Source: Streptomyces sp. NBC_01353
GTDB lineage: Bacteria > Actinomycetota > Actinomycetes > Streptomycetales > Streptomycetaceae
Reading direction: 5' to 3'
Length of the DNA: 64,000 bases
NCBI RefSeq assembly: GCF_036237275.1
Contig: NZ_CP108352.1
Span: 1,426,001-1,490,000, forward strand
How positions within the stretch are numbered: position 1 is the first letter of the stretch; every line of letters starts with the position of its first letter. Both the position numbers and the translations under genes were made by a program. The notes below the pieces were generated by a model. It worked only from the letters and a program-made list of their open reading frames with translations, was not told the DNA's origin and ran no database searches. Shown in pieces: positions 43,687 to 53,700 of the stretch.

Positions 43687-45522
43687 TTGAACAGTTCCAG
43701 GCGGAGAGTCATATCCGTCGTGGTCGCGAGCGCCGCGATCGTCGGCGCCGCTGCCACCTCCACCGGGGCGTTCGCCGCCGCCCCGGCCGCTGCGACCCCG
43801 AAGCCCGCTCCGGCTTCGCAGACGATGACCGCGCTTCCCAGCGCCCCGGTCGAGAAGGTCATCGTCACCTACAAGTCCAAGACCGCCGAGGCCGGTTCGA
43901 ACGCCGCCGCCAAGAGCGACGCCGCCGCCAAGGGCGCCGAGACCGGCGAGAGCCTCTCCTTCGAGCGCCGCCTCGCCGGCGGTGCCGCGCTGGTCGACCT
44001 GGGCGACAGCGCCACGAAGCAGGACGTCACCGAGGTCATGGACGCCTTCCGCGCCGACTCCTCGGTCGCCTCCGTGGAGCCCGACATCCGCGCGTACGCG
44101 ATGGCGGTCACCCCGAACGACACGGACTACACCAAGCAGTGGGACCTCTTCGAGGCCACCGGCGGCATGAACGTTCCGCCCGCCTGGGACAAGACGACCG
44201 GCTCCGGTGTCACCGTCGCCGTGATCGACACCGGCTACGCGGCCCACTCGGACCTGGCGACCAACGTCGTCGCCGGCTACGACTTCATCTCCACCTCCGC
44301 CGACGCCCGCGACGGCAACGGCCGTGACGCGGACGCCAAGGACGAGGGCGACTGGAACGCGACCGACAACGAGTGCGGTCTCGGCTCCAAGGCCTCCAAC
44401 TCCTCCTGGCACGGCACCCACGTGGCCGGCACCATCGGCGCGGTCACCAACAACACCAAGGGCATCGCGGGCATCGCGTACAACGCGAAGATCCAGCCCG
44501 TGCGCGTCCTCGGCAAGTGCGGCGGTTCCTCCGCGGACATCGCCGACGCCATCACCTGGGCGTCCGGCGGCACCGTTCCGGGCGTCGCGGCCAACGCGAC
44601 CCCGGCGAAGGTCATCAACCTGAGCCTGGGCGGCGCCAGCTCCACCTGCCCGAGCGTCTACCAGAACGCGATCAACGGCGCCGTCTCGCGCGGTACCACC
44701 GTCGTCGTCGCCGCGGGCAACAGCAACGCCAACGCGTCCGGCTTCACCCCCGCGAACTGCTCGAACGTCATCACCGTGGCGTCGACCAGCCGTGAGGGCA
44801 ACCGTTCGTACTACTCGAACTTCGGCTCCATCGTGGACGTGGCGGCCCCGGGCGGCGAGACCCGTCGCGCGACCGACACCCCCGGCACCGTCACCACCCC
44901 CGAGAACGGCATCTACTCCACGCTGAACTCGGGCGCGACGACCCAGTCGGCGGAGAACTACAAGCCCTACCAGGGCACCTCGATGGCCGCGCCGCACATC
45001 GCCGGCCTGGCGGCCCTGCTGAAGTCGGCGAAGACCGGCCTCACCCCGGCCGAGATCGAGTCCGCGATCAAGTCCAACGCTCGTCCGCTGCCCGGCACCT
45101 GCACCGGCGGCTGCGGCACCGGCATCGCCGACTCCGCGAAGACCGTGAACGCCGTCACCACCACGACGCCGCCGGCCGGCAACGTCTTCACCAACGCGAC
45201 CGACGTGACGATCTCCGACAACACCACCGTGTCGTCCTCGATCGCCGTCACCGGCCGCACCGGCAACGCCCCCGCCGCCCTCAAGGTCGGCGTGGACATC
45301 AAGCACACCTGGCGTGGGGACCTGGTCATCGACCTGATCGCCCCCGACGGCACGGTGCGCAACCTGAAGGCGTCCAGCGGCTCCGACAGCGCCGACAACG
45401 TCGTGACCACGTACACGGTCGACGCGTCGAGCGAGGTCGCCAACGGAACCTGGAAGCTGCAGGTCCGCGACGTGGCATCGGGTGACACCGGCTACATCGA
45501 CTCGTGGAACCTCACCTTCTAG
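43687..45522 (+). CDS. Secreted S8 (subtilisin) family serine protease with I9 propeptide and P-domain
   Basis: 611 residues. Signal peptide (LNSSRRRVISVVVASAAIV..., Ala-rich), inhibitor I9-like propeptide (~50-130, KVIVTYKSK to YAM) and S8 domain with Asp in VAVIDTGYAAHSDL, His in NSSWHGTHVAGTIGAV and Ser in YQGTSMAAPHIAGLA: complete triad. C-terminal P-domain (~490-611: KHTWRGDLVIDLIAPDGT, SWNLTF). Exported, self-activated protease. TTG at 43687 with AAAGGGA. A hairpin terminator follows. Confidence 0.92.
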   Translation: MNSSRRRVISVVVASAAIVGAAATSTGAFAAAPAAATPKPAPASQTMTALPSAPVEKVIVTYKSKTAEAGSNAAAKSDAAAKGAETGESLSFERRLAGGAALVDLGDSATKQDVTEVMDAFRADSSVASVEPDIRAYAMAVTPNDTDYTKQWDLFEATGGMNVPPAWDKTTGSGVTVAVIDTGYAAHSDLATNVVAGYDFISTSADARDGNGRDADAKDEGDWNATDNECGLGSKASNSSWHGTHVAGTIGAVTNNTKGIAGIAYNAKIQPVRVLGKCGGSSADIADAITWASGGTVPGVAANATPAKVINLSLGGASSTCPSVYQNAINGAVSRGTTVVVAAGNSNANASGFTPANCSNVITVASTSREGNRSYYSNFGSIVDVAAPGGETRRATDTPGTVTTPENGIYSTLNSGATTQSAENYKPYQGTSMAAPHIAGLAALLKSAKTGLTPAEIESAIKSNARPLPGTCTGGCGTGIADSAKTVNAVTTTTPPAGNVFTNATDVTISDNTTVSSSIAVTGRTGNAPAALKVGVDIKHTWRGDLVIDLIAPDGTVRNLKASSGSDSADNVVTTYTVDASSEVANGTWKLQVRDVASGDTGYIDSWNLTF

Positions 45523-45567
45523 TTCCCACCTGAACCACCCCCCACATCAGCATCATTGCTGGTCAGC

Positions 45568-45599
45568 GACGCGCTCGTGGTCTACACCACGGGCGCGTC
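45568..45599 (+). terminator. Terminator after the S8 protease gene
   Basis: GACGCGCTCGTGGT (45568-45581), loop CTAC, ACCACGGGCGCGTC (45586-45599): 14-bp stem with one T-G pair, 46 bases after the stop. Confidence 0.8.
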
Positions 45600-45726
45600 C
45601 TGGCGTGGTGCCCGGGGTCGGCTGTCCGTATGCCGGACAAGAGGCCTGGACTGCGCGCGTACGCTCCGTATTCTCTGCCCCACGGGGCTCACGGGCAGGG
45701 CCCGAGGGCCGGAGGGGGGTGGACAC

Positions 45727-48700
45727 GTGACGACAGCGCCGCACCTCCCCCTGCGCCCCGCGGGCGTGGGGGGTCCCCCGGCGCCGGTGGGCCGGGAGGA
45801 ACTGCTCTCCCGTCTCGAACGCGTCCTGCACACACGCGGACGCGCCCTGCTCACCGGACCCGCGGGCGTCGGCAAGACCGAGGTTGCCCTGGCGGAGGCT
45901 GCACGCGCGGAGGCCCGCGGAGAAACCGTCCTGTGGCTGCCGACACTTCCGGCCGACCGCGACATTCCGGGCGCGGTGGCCGCCGCGCTCGTGGCCTCGG
46001 TGGCCTCGACGGTGACCTGGCCGGGTGGGGCGACCTCCGGCACGATGCTCCCCGCAGGCTCGACGGGCACGTCCGGCCCGACCGGCCTCTCCACCCCGAC
46101 CGGCCCGGCCGACGTCGCAGGCCCCCGCGAGATCCCCGCACCCCGCCCCGAGCTCGCCTCCGGCGGCGGTCCCACGGCCGGCGGTCTCACGGGAGACCAC
46201 CTCGGACTCAGCGAGGAGCCCGACGCCTTCCGCACGGCCGTCGGCCCGGTCACCACCTCCGGTGTCTTCGACGGACTGCCCGGACCTCAGCGGACCGCCG
46301 TCGCCATGCTCTGCCGCGAGGCGCCGCTGCACGACGGCGGTTGGGACCCGATCGCCCTGCGTCTCGGCATCGCCCAGATCCTGCGTGCCCTCACCGCCCG
46401 CGGCCCCGCCCTGCTCGTCGTCGACGGTGTGCAGCACATCGACGCGGACAGCGCCGACCTGCTGCGCTTCGCCCTCCATCTCGCCCCACCCGCGCTGCGG
46501 GTCGTCGCGGTCGAGACCCCGGAGGCGTACGGCTCCGAGGACGTCCACGACACCCACCTGTGGGTCCCGTCGGAGGCCGACATCCTGCTCGTGCCGGCGC
46601 TGCACGCCGACGAGATCGCCGCGCTGCTCATCCACCACCGGCTGCCGTCCCGGATGGCCGGCCGCATCCACAAGGCGAGCGGCGGCAACCCCCGCCTCGC
46701 ACTCGCCGTGGGCCGCTCGCTGGCCGACGCCCGGACCCCGGTGCACCACGCCGAGGCGCTCACACTCTCCGGGCGGGCCCGCGATCTGGCCCGGCAGCTC
46801 CTCGGCACGGCGCCGCCCGACGTCCGCGAGACGCTGCTGTTCGCCGCGCTGGCTCTGCGCCCGACGGCGGCGCTGATACGCCGGGCCGGGCGGCCGAACG
46901 CGGAGGCGGACCTCGCGGCCGCCGAGCGCGCCGACCTGGTCTCCCTCGCCGAGGACGGCACGGTCGCCTTCACGGCCGGGCTGCTCCCTTCCACCCTGGT
47001 CCACGACGCCTGCTGGGCCGAGCGCAGCGCCGGGCACGCCGCGCTCGCCGGGGTCGTCGACGACCCCGTGGAAGCGGTGCGGCACCGGGCGCTGGCCACC
47101 GACATCCCCGACGAGGCCCTCGCCGCCGAGGTCGCCGCCGCCGCCGATCTCGCCCGGCGCCGGGGCAACAGCGCACTCGCCGCCGAACTGGCCCTGCTCG
47201 CCGCCGAGTCGACCCCGGTCCAGCACGGCGCACAGCGGATCGGACGGCTCGTCGACGCCGCCGAGGAGGCCGCCCGGGCCGCGCGGGCCGACCTCGCGAT
47301 GCGGGCGGCGACCGATCTGCTGGCCCGGGACGCGGCCCCGTCCGACCGGGTACGCGCCAGGCTCGCCGTCCTCGACACCGCGGGCCAGGGCCTCACCGGG
47401 CTCGACGAGATGTACGTACACGCGATGGAGGACTCCGAGGGCGACACCGCGCTGCGGGCGGGTGTGCTGCTCCGACTGGCCGTCAAGTACGTGCTGGCGG
47501 ACGGGGATCCGCTGCGCTCGCGGGCCGCGGCCGTCGAATCGGCCGCGCTGGCCGCCTCGATGGGCGATCCGCGGACGGCCGCCCAGGCCCTGACCGTGCA
47601 GGCGCGGATGGACCGGGCACTGGGGGCTTCGGACGCGGAGTCCGTCCTCGCGCAGGCCCGGGGTCTGGAGATGGCCGAGCGTCCGCTCGGGATCCGCAAC
47701 GCCGCCCAGATCCTGACGATCCGTCACGCCCTTTTCGACGACCGGCTGATCGACGCCCGCGACCAGCTGAACGCCCTCCTCCCGCTGGTGCAGCGGCGTG
47801 GTTCGGTGGAGGACACCATCGAGCTCTTCTCGACGCTCGCCGCGATCGAGTCACGCATCGGGGCGTGCCCGGCGGCGCTCGTCCATGCCGGTCAGTCCCT
47901 GGCACTGACCCTGGAGGCGGGCCTCTCCCCCGGTCCCGCCTGGTACACGCTGGCGCTCGCGGAGACGGCCGGCGGCAGCTTCGGGCGGGCGGCGAGCTAT
48001 GCCCGGCGCAGCGTCCAGGCGTCGGAGGAGGAGGGCGACCGGGTCTTCCTCTCCCGCAGCCTCTACGCGCTGGGCCGCGTCCAGTTGGTCAACGGGGACG
48101 TCGCCTCGGCCCTGGAGACCCTGCGGCGGGTGCAGGCCAACGAGCGGGCCCAGTCGACCGTCGACCCGTCGATGCTGCGCTGGCACGAGGAGCTGGCCGA
48201 GGCTCTGCTCGCCAACGACGCGGCGCGGGAGGCGGCGGAGCTGCTGGCCGAGGTGCGTCCGGTCGCGGAGCGGCTGGGCCGTACGACCGTACTCCTCGGC
48301 TGCGACCGGGCGTACGCGCAGTATCTGGCGACGTGCGGGAAGACGGACGAGGCGGCGGAGCTGCTCGCCCGAACCGCCGAGCGGTTCGCCGAGGCCGGGC
48401 TGCCGCTGGAGCACGGCCGGGCGCTGATCGCGCTGGCACGGGTGGAGCGGCGGCGCCGTCGCCGGTCGGCGGCGCACAGCGCCCTCCAGTCGGCGGCGGT
48501 CGTGTTCGAGCGCGCCGGAGCGGCTCCCTGGCTGGCGCTGACGAGCGAGACGCCCGCGAGTGAGGACGCCCCGTCGGCGCTCTCCTCTCTGACGGACGCG
48601 GAGCTGCGGCTGGCGCACCTGGTCGGGCAGGGGGCGAGCAACCAGGAGGCGGCGGCCAAGCTGTATCTGAGCGTGAAGACGGTCGAAGCGCGCCTCACCC

Positions 48701-48762
48701 GGATCTACCAGAAGCTGGACGTCCGCTCGCGGGCGCAGCTGGCGACCGCGCTCCGCGGCTGA
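45727..48762 (+). CDS. Large ATP-binding LuxR family regulator
   Basis: 1011 residues. N-terminal AAA/STAND-like ATPase with Walker A GPAGVGKTE (~43-51) and Walker B PALLVVDGVQ; a long tetratricopeptide-like middle; C-terminal LuxR/GerE helix-turn-helix (~950-1011: LTDAELRLAHLVGQGASNQEAAAKLYLSVKTVEARLTRIYQKL). Large ATP-binding LuxR proteins of this type (MalT-like) often control antibiotic or secreted-protein genes in Streptomyces. GTG at 45727 has GGAGGGGGG upstream; a longer frame would start inside the terminator at 45568. Position between the secreted protease and the caspase module leaves its targets open. Confidence 0.87.
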   Translation: MTTAPHLPLRPAGVGGPPAPVGREELLSRLERVLHTRGRALLTGPAGVGKTEVALAEAARAEARGETVLWLPTLPADRDIPGAVAAALVASVASTVTWPGGATSGTMLPAGSTGTSGPTGLSTPTGPADVAGPREIPAPRPELASGGGPTAGGLTGDHLGLSEEPDAFRTAVGPVTTSGVFDGLPGPQRTAVAMLCREAPLHDGGWDPIALRLGIAQILRALTARGPALLVVDGVQHIDADSADLLRFALHLAPPALRVVAVETPEAYGSEDVHDTHLWVPSEADILLVPALHADEIAALLIHHRLPSRMAGRIHKASGGNPRLALAVGRSLADARTPVHHAEALTLSGRARDLARQLLGTAPPDVRETLLFAALALRPTAALIRRAGRPNAEADLAAAERADLVSLAEDGTVAFTAGLLPSTLVHDACWAERSAGHAALAGVVDDPVEAVRHRALATDIPDEALAAEVAAAADLARRRGNSALAAELALLAAESTPVQHGAQRIGRLVDAAEEAARAARADLAMRAATDLLARDAAPSDRVRARLAVLDTAGQGLTGLDEMYVHAMEDSEGDTALRAGVLLRLAVKYVLADGDPLRSRAAAVESAALAASMGDPRTAAQALTVQARMDRALGASDAESVLAQARGLEMAERPLGIRNAAQILTIRHALFDDRLIDARDQLNALLPLVQRRGSVEDTIELFSTLAAIESRIGACPAALVHAGQSLALTLEAGLSPGPAWYTLALAETAGGSFGRAASYARRSVQASEEEGDRVFLSRSLYALGRVQLVNGDVASALETLRRVQANERAQSTVDPSMLRWHEELAEALLANDAAREAAELLAEVRPVAERLGRTTVLLGCDRAYAQYLATCGKTDEAAELLARTAERFAEAGLPLEHGRALIALARVERRRRRRSAAHSALQSAAVVFERAGAAPWLALTSETPASEDAPSALSSLTDAELRLAHLVGQGASNQEAAAKLYLSVKTVEARLTRIYQKLDVRSRAQLATALRG

Positions 48763-48784
48763 CGCGACCCAGAAGGTCCGACGG

Positions 48785-49597
48785 TCACACCGTGAACGGC
48801 TTCTGGCTCAGGAACGCGGACGTGGGGTTTCCCGTCGTGTAGAGGTTCGGGCTCTGCGAGGCGGGCAGCTTGCCCTGGATCGCGCGGTGGAAGGGCCGGT
48901 ATCCGCCACGGAAGGCGCCCTCGCCCCAGACTCCGAGCAGCGCCTCGGTGAAGGCACCGTTGACCGGGCCGTCGGAGGCGACCTGGTTGTCCTGGCAGGC
49001 CGAGATGAGGATCGCCGGCGGTCCGGCGGCCTCTCCGTCGGGGGAAGCCTTCCGCAGGGAGCGCTGCAGCTCCTCGAAGAACGCCTGGTCCCTCTCGTAG
49101 ATCTCCTGCTGCTTCGGTACGGGCATCAGCCGGATGCCGGTCTCGGGCAGGGCCGTACCGGGCAGCTCGATGGCGCTGCCGCTGTGGCAGCAGTCGAGCA
49201 GGGCGAAGATCCGGACGCCGTCGGCGAAGCCCCGGAACTCCTGGTGCAGCTCGTCGTCGAGGAACTGCCGGTCGTACAGGACGAGGGTCTCGTCGAGTTG
49301 GTCCGGTTCATCGTCCGGCCCGGTGACGTCGGGCATCTGCCCGCCGTGACCCGAGTAGGTGAAGAGCAGGATGTCCTCGGGGGCGAGCTTGGCCGCCGCC
49401 TGGCGCAGCGCCGCGGTCACGTTGTCGACGGTGCAGTCGGCGGTCAGCAGGACGGTGTCGGAGAAGCCCGCGGCGCGGGCGATCCTGGCCATGTCGTGGG
49501 CATCGTTCTCGCAGGCCACGAGGGCGCCGTCCCAGCCGTCGTAGGCGTCGGGGTCGACCTTGTTGAGTCCTACATGGATGGACAGTCCGGCTGCCAT
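48785..49597 (-). CDS. Caspase-like (metacaspase-type) cysteine protease
   Basis: 270 residues, a stand-alone p20-like caspase domain. N-terminal sheet SIHVGLNKVDP, the ACENDAHDM motif, catalytic His84 in FTYSGHGGQ, and catalytic Cys137 in LLDCCHSG. Both dyad residues are present. Substrate residue preference is not clear; basic residues are usual for metacaspases. Cytoplasmic, no signal. ATG with AGGAGG at 7 bases. Divergent from the NUC1 nuclease and the NTPase-trypsin gene, so it is likely controlled with them, as one of several effectors of the module. Confidence 0.92.
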   Translation of the reverse strand: MAAGLSIHVGLNKVDPDAYDGWDGALVACENDAHDMARIARAAGFSDTVLLTADCTVDNVTAALRQAAAKLAPEDILLFTYSGHGGQMPDVTGPDDEPDQLDETLVLYDRQFLDDELHQEFRGFADGVRIFALLDCCHSGSAIELPGTALPETGIRLMPVPKQQEIYERDQAFFEELQRSLRKASPDGEAAGPPAILISACQDNQVASDGPVNGAFTEALLGVWGEGAFRGGYRPFHRAIQGKLPASQSPNLYTTGNPTSAFLSQKPFTV

Positions 49598-49703
49598 GGG
49601 GTGCCTCCTTGGGGGTGAGGGAGGGAGGCTCCGGGGGGCGGCTGATCGAGTGGCCTGCGGCCCGGTGCCGAGCGCGACCCTTCATGCGCGGTACTTACAT
49701 CGT
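49598..49703. promoter_or_regulatory. Divergent control region of caspase and endonuclease genes
   Basis: 106 bp. The caspase side has AGGAGG. On the nuclease side there is no Shine-Dalgarno; TACTTA (49692-49697) lies 6 bases before the ATG, which fits a -10 box with transcription starting at the ATG (leaderless). No good -35 was found. Confidence 0.45.
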
Positions 49704-50600
49704 ATGAAACAGACCGATCCCCCGTCCTCTCCACCGCCTCCCCGAGCGGGCGGACCCCGCCGAGATTCGCTCACCGACCGGACCGGATACGACGAGAACT
49801 TCCTCGGTCCCGTCGTGCCGCTGCCCGTGCCCGTCCGCAACTCGGTGGAGACGGTGACGCTGCCGTACACCCACTTCACCGTGGTCTTCCGGCCGGACCG
49901 GCGGCTCGCCGCCTCGACCGCGGTCTGCATCGAGGGCTCGCAACTCGCCGAGGACGTACCCCGGGACGACGTCTGGGAGTTCGATCCGCGGCTGCCCGAT
50001 GAGCACCAGGCCGGCAACGAGATCTACCGGAACAACAGCCTGGACCGCGGGCATCTGGTGCGCAGACTCGATCCGGTGTGGGGCACCCCGGCAGTGGCCG
50101 GCCGGGCCAACACGGACACCTTCCACTACACGAACGCCGCCCCGCAGTCGGACGTCTTCAACCAGGGAAAGCAGCTCTGGCAGGGCCTGGAGAACTATCT
50201 GCTCGACCATGCGGCCGAGTTCGACCGGAAGCTGACGGTGTTCACCGGTCCGGTGCTGCACGACTCGGACCCGCCCTACCGGGGTGTGCAGGTGCCGCTG
50301 CGCTTCTGGAAGGTGGCCGCGTTCATGCAGGACGGGGCGCTGGCCTCGACCGCGTACGTCCTCGACCAGAGCCCCGATCTGAGCCGGGACGCCGAGCGGG
50401 CGCTCGCCGGTGCGAAGGCGGGCGCGCCGCCGCCGCTCGGCCCGTACCGGACGTACCAGGTGCCGGTCTCGGACATCGCGGAGATCACCGAGCTGGAGTT
50501 CGGGCCCTTGCCCGATGTCGATCTGATGCCGCCGACGCGGGCGCCGGAGGACCGCTGGCGGCGGCTGGAGTCGTTCGACGACATCGCGATGCAGGGCTGA
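49704..50600 (+). CDS. NUC1-type DNA/RNA non-specific endonuclease
   Basis: 298 residues. A Pro-rich, Arg-rich N-terminus (~1-30), then the betabeta-alpha-metal nuclease domain. The catalytic motif DRGH is at 114-117; the metal and positioning residues follow, TNAAPQ (143-148), VFNQG (151-155) and LWQGLENYL (158-166). No signal peptide, so it would act inside the cell on the host or invading nucleic acid. ATG at 49704 (MKQTDPP). Lies in the same transcription direction as the NTPase-trypsin gene 134 bp downstream. A possible EndoG-like executioner. Confidence 0.92.
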   Translation: MKQTDPPSSPPPPRAGGPRRDSLTDRTGYDENFLGPVVPLPVPVRNSVETVTLPYTHFTVVFRPDRRLAASTAVCIEGSQLAEDVPRDDVWEFDPRLPDEHQAGNEIYRNNSLDRGHLVRRLDPVWGTPAVAGRANTDTFHYTNAAPQSDVFNQGKQLWQGLENYLLDHAAEFDRKLTVFTGPVLHDSDPPYRGVQVPLRFWKVAAFMQDGALASTAYVLDQSPDLSRDAERALAGAKAGAPPPLGPYRTYQVPVSDIAEITELEFGPLPDVDLMPPTRAPEDRWRRLESFDDIAMQG

Positions 50601-50676
50601 CCCGGCCGCCGGTCCGCCGGTGGATCGCCCGTTTGCCACGGCCCCTGCCCGGTGAAACGATTGTGCTGGCAGGTTT

Positions 50677-50692
50677 CAGTCAGTCAGTCAGT
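50677..50692 (+). repeat. (CAGT)4 tetranucleotide repeat upstream of the NTPase-protease gene
   Basis: Four exact CAGT copies 43 bases before the ATG at 50735. Just upstream TGAAAC (50653-50658) and GTTTCA (50673-50678) form a 6-bp inverted repeat. Unusual in such GC-rich DNA. TTGTGC at 50661-50666 could be a -35, which would put the repeat in the spacer and -10 region. Confidence 0.6.
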
Positions 50693-50734
50693 CCGTCCCG
50701 GGCTTCCCCGGAGGGACGGCCGGGCAGGTGCCGT

Positions 50735-53700
50735 ATGCCGCTCAGCGAAACGGAATGGGGACTCGTCACGAGCTGGGTGCGTGAGCACCTCCTCGACGCC
50801 CCCGATCCCCTCACCCGACTGCGGCGCAGCGGCCTCTCGCAGGATTTCGTCGCGGATCTCGAGCTCACGCCGGACCGCGACGAGAACGCGCGGCTGGTCG
50901 TCAGCACGGCGCGCCGGGACGTCGCCCACCAGCGCCGGCTGCTCGACGTACTGGCCGGGCTCGACGCCCTCACCGGCGCGGGCAACGCCGAGGCGAGGAT
51001 CCTGCTGACACGGCTGCGGGAGGACGAGGCGGTTCTGCACTCCGCCCAGGACCCCTTCCGCACCCTCGTCCTCGCCAACGGGGCCGAGGTGTTCATCGAC
51101 CGGCACGAGCTGCGCGAGAAGCTCCGCGCCTTCGTCGCCGACCCGGAGCAGACGGTCCTGGTCGTGGACGGCGAGCCCGACAGCGGGCGCTCGTACTCGT
51201 ACCACCTCATCCGGCATCTCGGGCAGCACTGCGGCTTCCGTCCGGTACGCGTGACCCTCTCGCGCACGTCGACGGCGGCGCGCCTGGTGGAGCGGCTCGA
51301 CGACTTCGTGGCCCCTCCCGGTACGGACCGGATGCCGTTGAACCCCACACAGTTGAACGATCCACTGCCGGCGATCGACGACGCCGTGCACCGGATCGTC
51401 AGCCGGGCGACCGCCGCGGAGGAACGGTTCTGGCTGGTCCTCGACGAGTGCGACAAGCTCGATCCGAACGCGGACGTCTGGGACTGCATCGGCAAACTGG
51501 CACTCGCGGTCTACGAGCACACACCGGTACGGCAGGACGCCGTGCCCCGGCTCGTCCTCCTGGGCTACTCACCTACCATGCGCCAACTCCCCTACGACAT
51601 ACGCAAGAACGAGTGCCGGGACACGGCCCGAGTCGTCGGGGAGGACGATCTACGGGAGTTCTTCCGGGAGTTCTTCACCCAGGAGCGCCCCGCTTCGGAC
51701 GCCACGGCGATACCGGCGCTCGTGGACGTGGCGGTGACCGAGGTCCTCCGGGCTGTCGACACCCCTGGTTCCGGCGACAGTTACATGCGCCGGGTGTGCA
51801 CGGCGGTGGAGGAGACGGTACGACTCTCGCGCTCCCTCACCCCCGGCGGCGACCTCACCGGAGTGCTCCACCAGGCCATGCGGGACACGACCGGGTCGCC
51901 CCCGCCCGCACCGCCCGAACTGCGCGCCGCCTACCGGGAGGCGGCCTGCCTCCTCGACGCGTTCGACCCCACCCGGCTGCGGCTGCCGGACGAGAGCGGG
52001 CCCACGGGGCGGGCCGCCCTTGCCCTCGTCGACGACTGCACGGCCCTTCCCTCGCATCCCTCCCCGTCCTGGACCCTGAAGCCGGAGATCCGGGAGCTGG
52101 CGCTGAGCGGACTCGCGGGCCCCGAGGCCGCCCGGCGCGCCCTGGAGGCCAACATCGGGCTCGTCCCGGAAGGCCCCGGCCCCGAGCGTGCGGCGCTCGC
52201 CCTGCTGTCCGGCGTCGCACCAGGTCTGTCCCCGGTCGCTCCGGACCTGTCGAGGGTCGCTCCCGACATGTCCGGGGTGGCACCCGGCCTCTCCGGCACC
52301 CCTCCCGACGCGTCCGCGGTCGCTCCCGACCCGTCCGGCACCGCGCCCGCCCCAGGCCGGCCGCACGACGTCGAAGGGCTCGCGGACACGCTGCAGGCCG
52401 TGCTGTGGCTGAGCCGGGTCCCCGGCACGACCGGGCTGCCCGATGTGGACGACGTACAGCACCGTCTGGAGCGGGCGCGTCTGCTGCAGCCGTTGGAACG
52501 GCTGATCCAGGAGACCGTCCACGGGCGGCAGCGCGAACTCGACTCCCTGCGCGGCTACATCGACCTGCCCGCCGAGCCGGCCGAGCCACCCGTCCTCATC
52601 CACGGCGTGGGCGGCGTCGGCAAGAGCACGCTGCTCGCCAAGTTCCTCGTCGACAGCCTCCACGACTCGCCCGCCGGATTCCCCTTCGTCTACGTCGACT
52701 TCGAGCGGCCGACGCTCTCCATCCACGAACCCGCCACCATGATCGCCGAGTTCGCCCGCCAGCTCGGCATCCAGTACCCGCGCCACCGTGCCGCGTTCGA
52801 CGCCCTCGCGGACGAGTGCGAGGAGACCGCCGCCTCCCAACGGGGCGCACGGAACCAGCTGGACGAGCTGTTCCAGCTGTCCACCACCCGCGCGACCCTC
52901 GGCCGCGACTACTCCGCCGGGTTCCACTCCCGGGCCAGCGCCCGCGAGCAGGAGCTCGCACAGAAGGTCGCCGAGCTCGTCGCCGAGGCCGTGCGCGGTC
53001 CGGCGGGCGCGATGGACCCGCCGCTGGTGATCGCCCTCGACTCCTTCGAGGAGGCGCAGTACCGCGGTTCGCCGGTCGTCGGCCGCATGTGGGCGATCTG
53101 GACCGCCCTGCGCGCCGCCTACCCACGGCTGCGGTACATCGTCTCCGGACGGGCCCCCATCGACCACCCCGCCAGGGTCCTCGCCCTCCGCACCATGGAA
53201 CTCGGCGAACTGGACCAACAGGCCGCCGTCGACCTGCTGATGGCCTCCGGCGTGGAGGACGAGGCGGTCGCCCGGGACCTCGCCGACCGGGTCGGCGGCC
53301 ATCCACTCAGCCTGAAGCTGGCCGCCCGGACCGCCGTGATCCTGGGCGCGCGGTCCGAGTCACTCGGAGACCTCCTGTCGAGCCTGCCCTCGCGCAAGCG
53401 CTGGTTCCACCACCAGGTCGACCAGATGCTCATCCAGGGCACGCTGTACGACCGCATCCTGAAGCACATCGCGGACGACGCGGTCCGCGCCCTGGTGCAG
53501 GCGGGTCTGGCCCTGCGGGTCATCACCCCGGAGCTGATCCAGGACGTCCTCGCCGAGCCCGCCGGACTCCATGTCACCTCGCCGCAGGAGGCCCGCGCCC
53601 TCTTCGGACGGCTGGTCTCGCGGGCCGACCTGATGGAGTCGGCGGGGCCGCAGGCCGTACGGCATCGGGCCGATCTGCGCTCGATCATGCTGAGGCTCTC

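Noticed and set aside
43687-45522. S8 protease as part of the caspase module
   Set aside because: It is exported, has its own terminator and is separated from the module by the LuxR gene.
45727-48762. LuxR protein as the sensor of the caspase module
   Set aside because: It ends convergently with the caspase gene and is built like a MalT-type regulator; linkage is only by position.
50078-50734. N-terminal extension of the NTPase-protease frame
   Set aside because: Overlaps the NUC1 gene in another frame and is not protein-like; MPLSETEWG at 50735 is a natural start.
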